Shown one piece after another: positions 7,717-10,202 of a DNA stretch of 10,202 nucleotides (within the stretch, counting starts at the first letter, position 1; the number at the start of each line of letters is the position of its first letter). This stretch comes from Cyclobacteriaceae bacterium (lineage in GTDB: Bacteria; Bacteroidota; Bacteroidia; Cytophagales; Cyclobacteriaceae). The position numbers and the translations under genes are program-made. The stretch is from contig JAIENH010000453.1 in NCBI GenBank assembly GCA_019751475.1, positions 1 through 10,202 on the forward strand. Reading direction: 5' to 3'. The notes beneath the pieces are model-generated. The model searched no databases, was not told where the DNA came from, and saw nothing but the letters and a program-made list of their open reading frames with translations.

Positions 7717-8348
7717 CACTTCTGCAGAATTATGGTTGAGTTTTTCGCTCCTGGTACAGACCCGCTGACCAGTATCAGGTTGTGCTCCGGCATGATCTTC
7801 ACCACCTTGAGGTTGGTGACTTTCACACGATCGTTACCCATTCGGCCGGGAAGGCGCTTGCCTTTGATCACTCGCGATGCAAAGGAGGCATTACCCATCG
7901 AACCGGGTGCACGAAGGCGATTGTGCTGGCCGTGGGTTTGCCCACCGACACCTTGGAAGCCGTGACGCTTCACAACACCTTGAAAACCGCGGCCCTTAGA
8001 GGTACCTACGGCATCCAAAAAATCTCCTTCGGCAAACACATCCTGAATACGGACTTCTTTGCCGAGTTCGGCAATACCGTTGAACTCTGCGCTGAAGTCA
8101 CGAAACTCAACCACGTCCCGCTTGGGTGTGGTGTTGGCTTTCTTGAAGTGACCTACCAGCGGCTTGGATGTGGTTTTTTCTCTCTTCTCTCCGAAGGACA
8201 ATTGCACGGCCGTGTAACCATCGGTCTGTTCGTTCTTGACCTGAGTAACTACACAGGGCCCTGCCTCGATGACGGTACACGCGATATTCTGACCATCTTG
8301 GCCATATACGCTTGTCATCCCAATCTTACGTCCTATAATTCCAGGCAT
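7716..8348 (-). CDS. rplC: 50S ribosomal protein L3 (uL3), first gene of the cluster
   Basis: uL3 is an early assembly protein whose long loop reaches the peptidyl transferase centre. The 210-residue product starts [20 protein letters not shown]. It includes the signature [20 protein letters not shown] and the loop [20 protein letters not shown]. The position equivalent to E. coli Gln150, methylated by PrmB, is Ser155 here by ungapped alignment across GSMG and KGKR. A promoter about 60 nt upstream and a short structured leader precede the gene. No rpsJ precedes it; the next gene upstream is unrelated. Confidence 0.98.
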   Translation of the reverse strand: MPGIIGRKIGMTSVYGQDGQNIACTVIEAGPCVVTQVKNEQTDGYTAVQLSFGEKREKTTSKPLVGHFKKANTTPKRDVVEFRDFSAEFNGIAELGKEVRIQDVFAEGDFLDAVGTSKGRGFQGVVKRHGFQGVGGQTHGQHNRLRAPGSMGNASFASRVIKGKRLPGRMGNDRVKVTNLKVVKIMPEHNLILVSGSVPGAKNSTIILQK

Positions 8349-8374
8349 GGTTGAAACCTATTTTGCTGTTTTTG

Positions 8375-8403
8375 ACCCGTTTTGCGGGTTTTGTACCGCA
8401 AAA
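8375..8403 (-). promoter_or_regulatory. rplC 5' leader with two mutually exclusive hairpins
   Basis: In the transcribed strand an 8-bp perfect stem, TTTTGCGG (8403-8396) with CCGCAAAA (8387-8380), encloses an 8-nt loop. A second stem, ACCCG (8389-8385) with CGGGT (8379-8375), encloses CAAAA. The 3' arm of the first overlaps the 5' arm and loop of the second, so only one can form at a time. Neither is followed by a U-run, which argues against a simple terminator. The leader between the predicted start site (about 8405) and the ATG is only about 57 nt. It may be a feedback site for a ribosomal protein, by analogy with uL4 and the S10 leader, but no family match is recognised. Confidence 0.5.
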
Positions 8404-8410
8404 AGGACTG

Positions 8411-8440
8411 CAAAGATAGGAACTGACCCCGAGTTACCAA
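8411..8440 (-). promoter_or_regulatory. promoter of the rplC-led ribosomal protein cluster
   Basis: On the minus strand TTG (8440-8438) is followed after exactly 19 nt by TATCTTTG (8418-8411). This is a full match to the Bacteroidota consensus TTG, N19, TAnnTTTG. It lies about 63 nt before the rplC start and has the correct orientation. Transcription would begin a few bases downstream, around 8405, leaving the whole leader hairpin region in the RNA. The same -7 octamer occurs before rpsH. Activity is inferred from the motif and position. Confidence 0.8.
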
Positions 8441-8451
8441 GAGGGGGATTC

Positions 8452-8483
8452 AAAAAAATGAAGTGTTTCTAATGGATTAGAAA
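8452..8483 (-). terminator. weak candidate terminator between the exported-protein gene and rplC
   Basis: Reading on the minus strand, an 8-bp perfect inverted repeat TTTCTAAT and ATTAGAAA (8483-8476 and 8473-8466) is followed by seven bases and then a run of seven T residues (8458-8452). Its position, after the stop at 8541 and just before the rplC promoter, suits termination of the upstream gene. The stem is AT-rich, its 2-nt loop would force the inner pair open, and the U-run is displaced. The call is therefore weak. Confidence 0.35.
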
Positions 8484-8520
8484 TAAACGACCCCTAATGC
8501 ATTGATAATCAAATCGTTTA
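8484..8520. repeat. nested inverted repeats
   Basis: An outer 7-bp inverted repeat, TAAACGA (8484-8490) with TCGTTTA (8514-8520), encloses a smaller one, TTGAT and ATCAA, around a single A (8502-8512). The arrangement could fold on either strand and sits 21 nt after the stop of the upstream gene. It may help terminate or stabilise that transcript, or serve as an operator. No T-run follows directly. I assign no function. Confidence 0.3.
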
Positions 8521-8540
8521 AAGGGATAAAATTGGCCAGG

Positions 8541-9317
8541 CTATTTGAGAGAATTGTAATAATCGAATACCTGTATGACCTCCATCTCTTTTGAAACGGA
8601 AAGACCATTCGTTTTCATGAAGGTATCAATCATCGATTCCTTTTCGCCAAAAATCTTTATGAACTCCTTTTTCTTCTTTGGAACTTCTTTAAGAGTCGTT
8701 CCAACACCGTAATAGAGCTTATTTCTTTTGTACAATTTTTCATCGTGACTCCCAACATCTAAGGCAGCCATATAATCAGCCTTTTTTACCCAGAATGAGT
8801 ATTCCTTGTATAAAGAAACCTGTCCCTCCGATATTAATTCAATTAAACTGGTAAGTGGAACGTCATTAAAGGTGAAGTCTTTACCATTGACAAAGTAATG
8901 AGAAATGTTGCTTAAGGAATCCAGCCAAATCAAGGTTTTAACCTTTCTCGCGTCCAAAATCTTTGTTTGATCTTTTAGGTTAAACTCAATGACGTTTGAT
9001 CGGAGATCATATCTCACCTTGTATCCTTCCAGAATATTTTCTGAATCATATATTTTTATACTCGAAAGTTTCCAGGCCTCATCCAGATACACCTCATTGA
9101 TTTTGGCTCCCGGAGCTTGCGGCATTACCGGTATCTGCTGACCGACATCAATCAAATTCCTGGGGTTTGTATTAGCTACTCGCTTCACGAAGTTATCAGA
9201 TTGGATAATTTTCGGTGTTAGATTTTGTGCGTCAAGATTAATGGCTTTAACCACAAAGAAGAAAATCAGCCATGAAATTCTGGAATTAAAAATCATATCA
9301 CTTGTTTGATTTTTCAT
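8541..9317 (-). CDS. probable exported protein of unknown function
   Basis: I do not recognise a named family. The 258-residue product starts with a plausible signal peptide: a short polar N-terminus, a hydrophobic stretch ISWLIFFFVV at residues 14-23, and a likely cleavage region ending NLDAQ at 27-31, typical of Bacteroidota exported proteins. The mature part has a strand-rich block (VYLDEAWKLSSIKIYDSENI, then YKVRYDLRSNVIEFNL at 99-114) and LISEGQVSLYKEYSFWVKKA (161-180). Its C-terminus is Lys-rich and helical (KKKKEFIKIFGEKESMIDTF at 214-233), ending VFDYYNSLK. This resembles hypothetical periplasmic or surface proteins common in Cytophagia, from memory only. ATG at 9317 is used; an in-frame ATG at 9296 is an alternative that would leave a more typical, shorter signal peptide. 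Its coding sequence is more AT-rich than the ribosomal genes. Confidence 0.75.
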   Translation of the reverse strand: MKNQTSDMIFNSRISWLIFFFVVKAINLDAQNLTPKIIQSDNFVKRVANTNPRNLIDVGQQIPVMPQAPGAKINEVYLDEAWKLSSIKIYDSENILEGYKVRYDLRSNVIEFNLKDQTKILDARKVKTLIWLDSLSNISHYFVNGKDFTFNDVPLTSLIELISEGQVSLYKEYSFWVKKADYMAALDVGSHDEKLYKRNKLYYGVGTTLKEVPKKKKEFIKIFGEKESMIDTFMKTNGLSVSKEMEVIQVFDYYNSLK

Positions 9318-9354
9318 AGATTAGTGAAACGGTATTTACATCTGCAGGTTAGCC

Positions 9355-9366
9355 ATATTCGAATAT
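9355..9366. repeat. 12-bp perfect palindrome
   Basis: ATATTCGAATAT is a perfect 12-bp palindrome in the 112-nt gap between the copper monooxygenase fragment and the exported-protein gene. It lies 38 nt before the start of the latter. It could be an operator half-site pair, but the sequence is AT-rich and such palindromes arise by chance. No Bacteroidota TAnnTTTG promoter was found in this gap. The closest is TATCATTTG at 9418-9410, whose internal spacing is one base too long. Confidence 0.25.
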
Positions 9367-9429
9367 AAAACTAGAAATTATGTCGACTAAAAGCTCCGGG
9401 CTAGCTATTCAAATGATATTGGATCTTTT

Positions 9430-10152
9430 TCAATACTCCAGATTTTCGTCTCCATCCCTATAATCGAGGTAGTAAATAATCAGGTTGCACATTTCATCGG
9501 TGGAATTCCAGCCGTACCCTGCATCGTGGGCGGGGTGAAACGGGTTGGCGGGGTTCTCGGAAGTGTTGTCATAACGGGCCTCCATATAAATGATGGAGCC
9601 GGCCGGTATTTTGAGCAACTTCTTAAACTGATAAGTGGTCTGCCAATTGAAGTCCCAATCGTTGATCCGCACCAGTGGTATCTTTTCACCGGTGGGGGTC
9701 ATCGCTTCCGCGGAAAATCTCTTTCCCAGGAAATGCATGTGTGGCAAAACAGAGATCAGTGAAATGTCATTTCGCACCCGATAGCGAATATAAAAGGTAG
9801 GAGTGCTCTCTGCCGGGATCTCAAACGGTTGGTTGATGATGTCGTTCTCGCGCATCTCCATGGTCTTCACTTCGCGGTCCACCGGGCCTTTAGAAAAATA
9901 TAGGTTCACCATCGACTTATCGACTTGCGCTTTGGCCGATGGCGAATAATGGATGTTGAGAATCAGGTCACTGCCTTTATACAATTTTTTAGCGCTGCCA
10001 TCCGGAAAGAATATTTTGTTGTTGCCAGGCACCCATCCGTACAGAAACTCATCTACCAACGGAATCCGCTGAAACTCTTTCACGCGAGGGTCTAACTCGC
10101 TCATGCCATCAATGCCAAAGCCTTTGAGTGAATTGGTTTTAAATTGACGCAC
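9430..10152 (-). CDS. copper type II monooxygenase-like protein, C-terminal part (probably truncated)
   Basis: The 240 residues match the PHM/DBH-like copper type II, ascorbate-dependent monooxygenase fold. Visible ligands are His68 in LNIHYSP (equivalent to the third CuA His of PHM), His138 and His140 in PHMHFLG (the CuB HxH pair), and Met221 in STDEMCNLIIYY (the CuB Met). FNWQTTYQFKK and ARYDNTSENPANP are also typical. The expected N-terminal region with the CuA His-His pair is absent, as are a signal peptide and the haem domain often fused in such proteins. The only start giving full length is GTG at 10152. It is preceded in frame by TAA at 10167, and all three frames carry stops between 10153 and 10202. 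The gene is thus probably a 5'-deleted remnant, though a short functional protein is possible. An alternative start is ATG at 10104. Confidence 0.7.
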   Translation of the reverse strand: MRQFKTNSLKGFGIDGMSELDPRVKEFQRIPLVDEFLYGWVPGNNKIFFPDGSAKKLYKGSDLILNIHYSPSAKAQVDKSMVNLYFSKGPVDREVKTMEMRENDIINQPFEIPAESTPTFYIRYRVRNDISLISVLPHMHFLGKRFSAEAMTPTGEKIPLVRINDWDFNWQTTYQFKKLLKIPAGSIIYMEARYDNTSENPANPFHPAHDAGYGWNSTDEMCNLIIYYLDYRDGDENLEY

Positions 10153-10171
10153 ATCAATTAAATATTAATAT

Positions 10172-10191
10172 CTGCTTAAACCTGCTTAAAC
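10172..10191. repeat. 10-bp perfect tandem duplication
   Basis: CTGCTTAAAC occurs twice head to tail (10172-10181 and 10182-10191). It sits in the AT-rich sequence just upstream of the truncated copper monooxygenase reading frame. It may be a recombination or slippage scar, an operator, or the edge of a longer array outside the window. Only two copies are visible. Confidence 0.45.
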
Positions 10192-10202
10192 TGTTATTTT
10201 TG

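Noticed and set aside
7717..7719. GTG start for rplD
   Set aside because: The adjacent in-frame ATG forms a TGATG overlap with the rplC stop and matches the usual uL4 N-terminus.
17..8354. Many plus-strand open frames opposite the ribosomal genes
   Set aside because: They are antisense shadows with no family signatures, no promoters and compositions set by the opposite coding strand.
8375..8389. ACCCG/CGGGT hairpin as an intrinsic terminator of the upstream gene
   Set aside because: It is followed by CAAAAACAGC, not a U-run, and lies downstream of the rplC promoter.
9391..9418. Possible terminator or promoter after the copper monooxygenase gene (AGCT repeats, TATCATTTG)
   Set aside because: The stem is only about 4 bp and the promoter-like box has the wrong internal spacing, so neither can be supported.

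Overview
The window holds most of the S10-spc ribosomal protein cluster of a member of the Bacteroidota. All genes lie on the minus strand and read from right to left. The lineage is suggested by two near-perfect Bacteroidota promoters (TTG or TTTG, 19-20 nt, TATCTTTG), by the scarcity of Shine-Dalgarno sequences in front of highly expressed genes, by a secreted protein whose signal peptide ends in ..DAQ, and by the look of the ribosomal proteins. A Cytophagia/Cytophagales relative is my best guess, but this is inference.

Layout in transcription order. (1) 10202-9430: the C-terminal part of a copper type II (PHM/DBH-like) monooxygenase. It keeps the CuB site but lacks the region expected to carry the CuA His pair, and stops in all three frames lie just upstream. 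(2) 9317-8541: an unrecognised, probably exported protein of 258 residues. (3) 8540-8349: an intergenic region with a weak candidate terminator, a strong promoter and a short leader that can fold into two mutually exclusive hairpins. (4) 8348-1: rplC-rplD-rplW-rplB-rpsS-rplV-rpsC-rplP-rpmC-rpsQ-rplN-rplX-rplE-rpsN-rpsH-rplF-rplR-rpsE, with rpsE cut by the window edge. Gaps are 0-30 nt, with three one-base stop/start overlaps. The single exception is a 78-nt gap before rpsH, which holds a second promoter-like sequence and a GC-rich hairpin.

The 18 ribosomal genes supply large-subunit proteins (uL3, uL4, uL23, uL2, uL22, uL16, uL29, uL14, uL24, uL5, uL6, uL18) and small-subunit proteins (uS19, uS3, uS17, uS14, uS8, uS5) in the canonical S10 then spc order. 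The cluster starts at rplC. rpsJ (uS10), which normally comes first, is not upstream, so the block appears to have been separated from the str/rpsJ segment and has its own promoter.

I found no novel defence, mobile or biosynthetic system. The points worth a second look are the operon break before rplC, the leader hairpins, the internal promoter and hairpin before rpsH, and the truncated copper monooxygenase beside the cluster. No gene-free stretch exceeds 300 bases.
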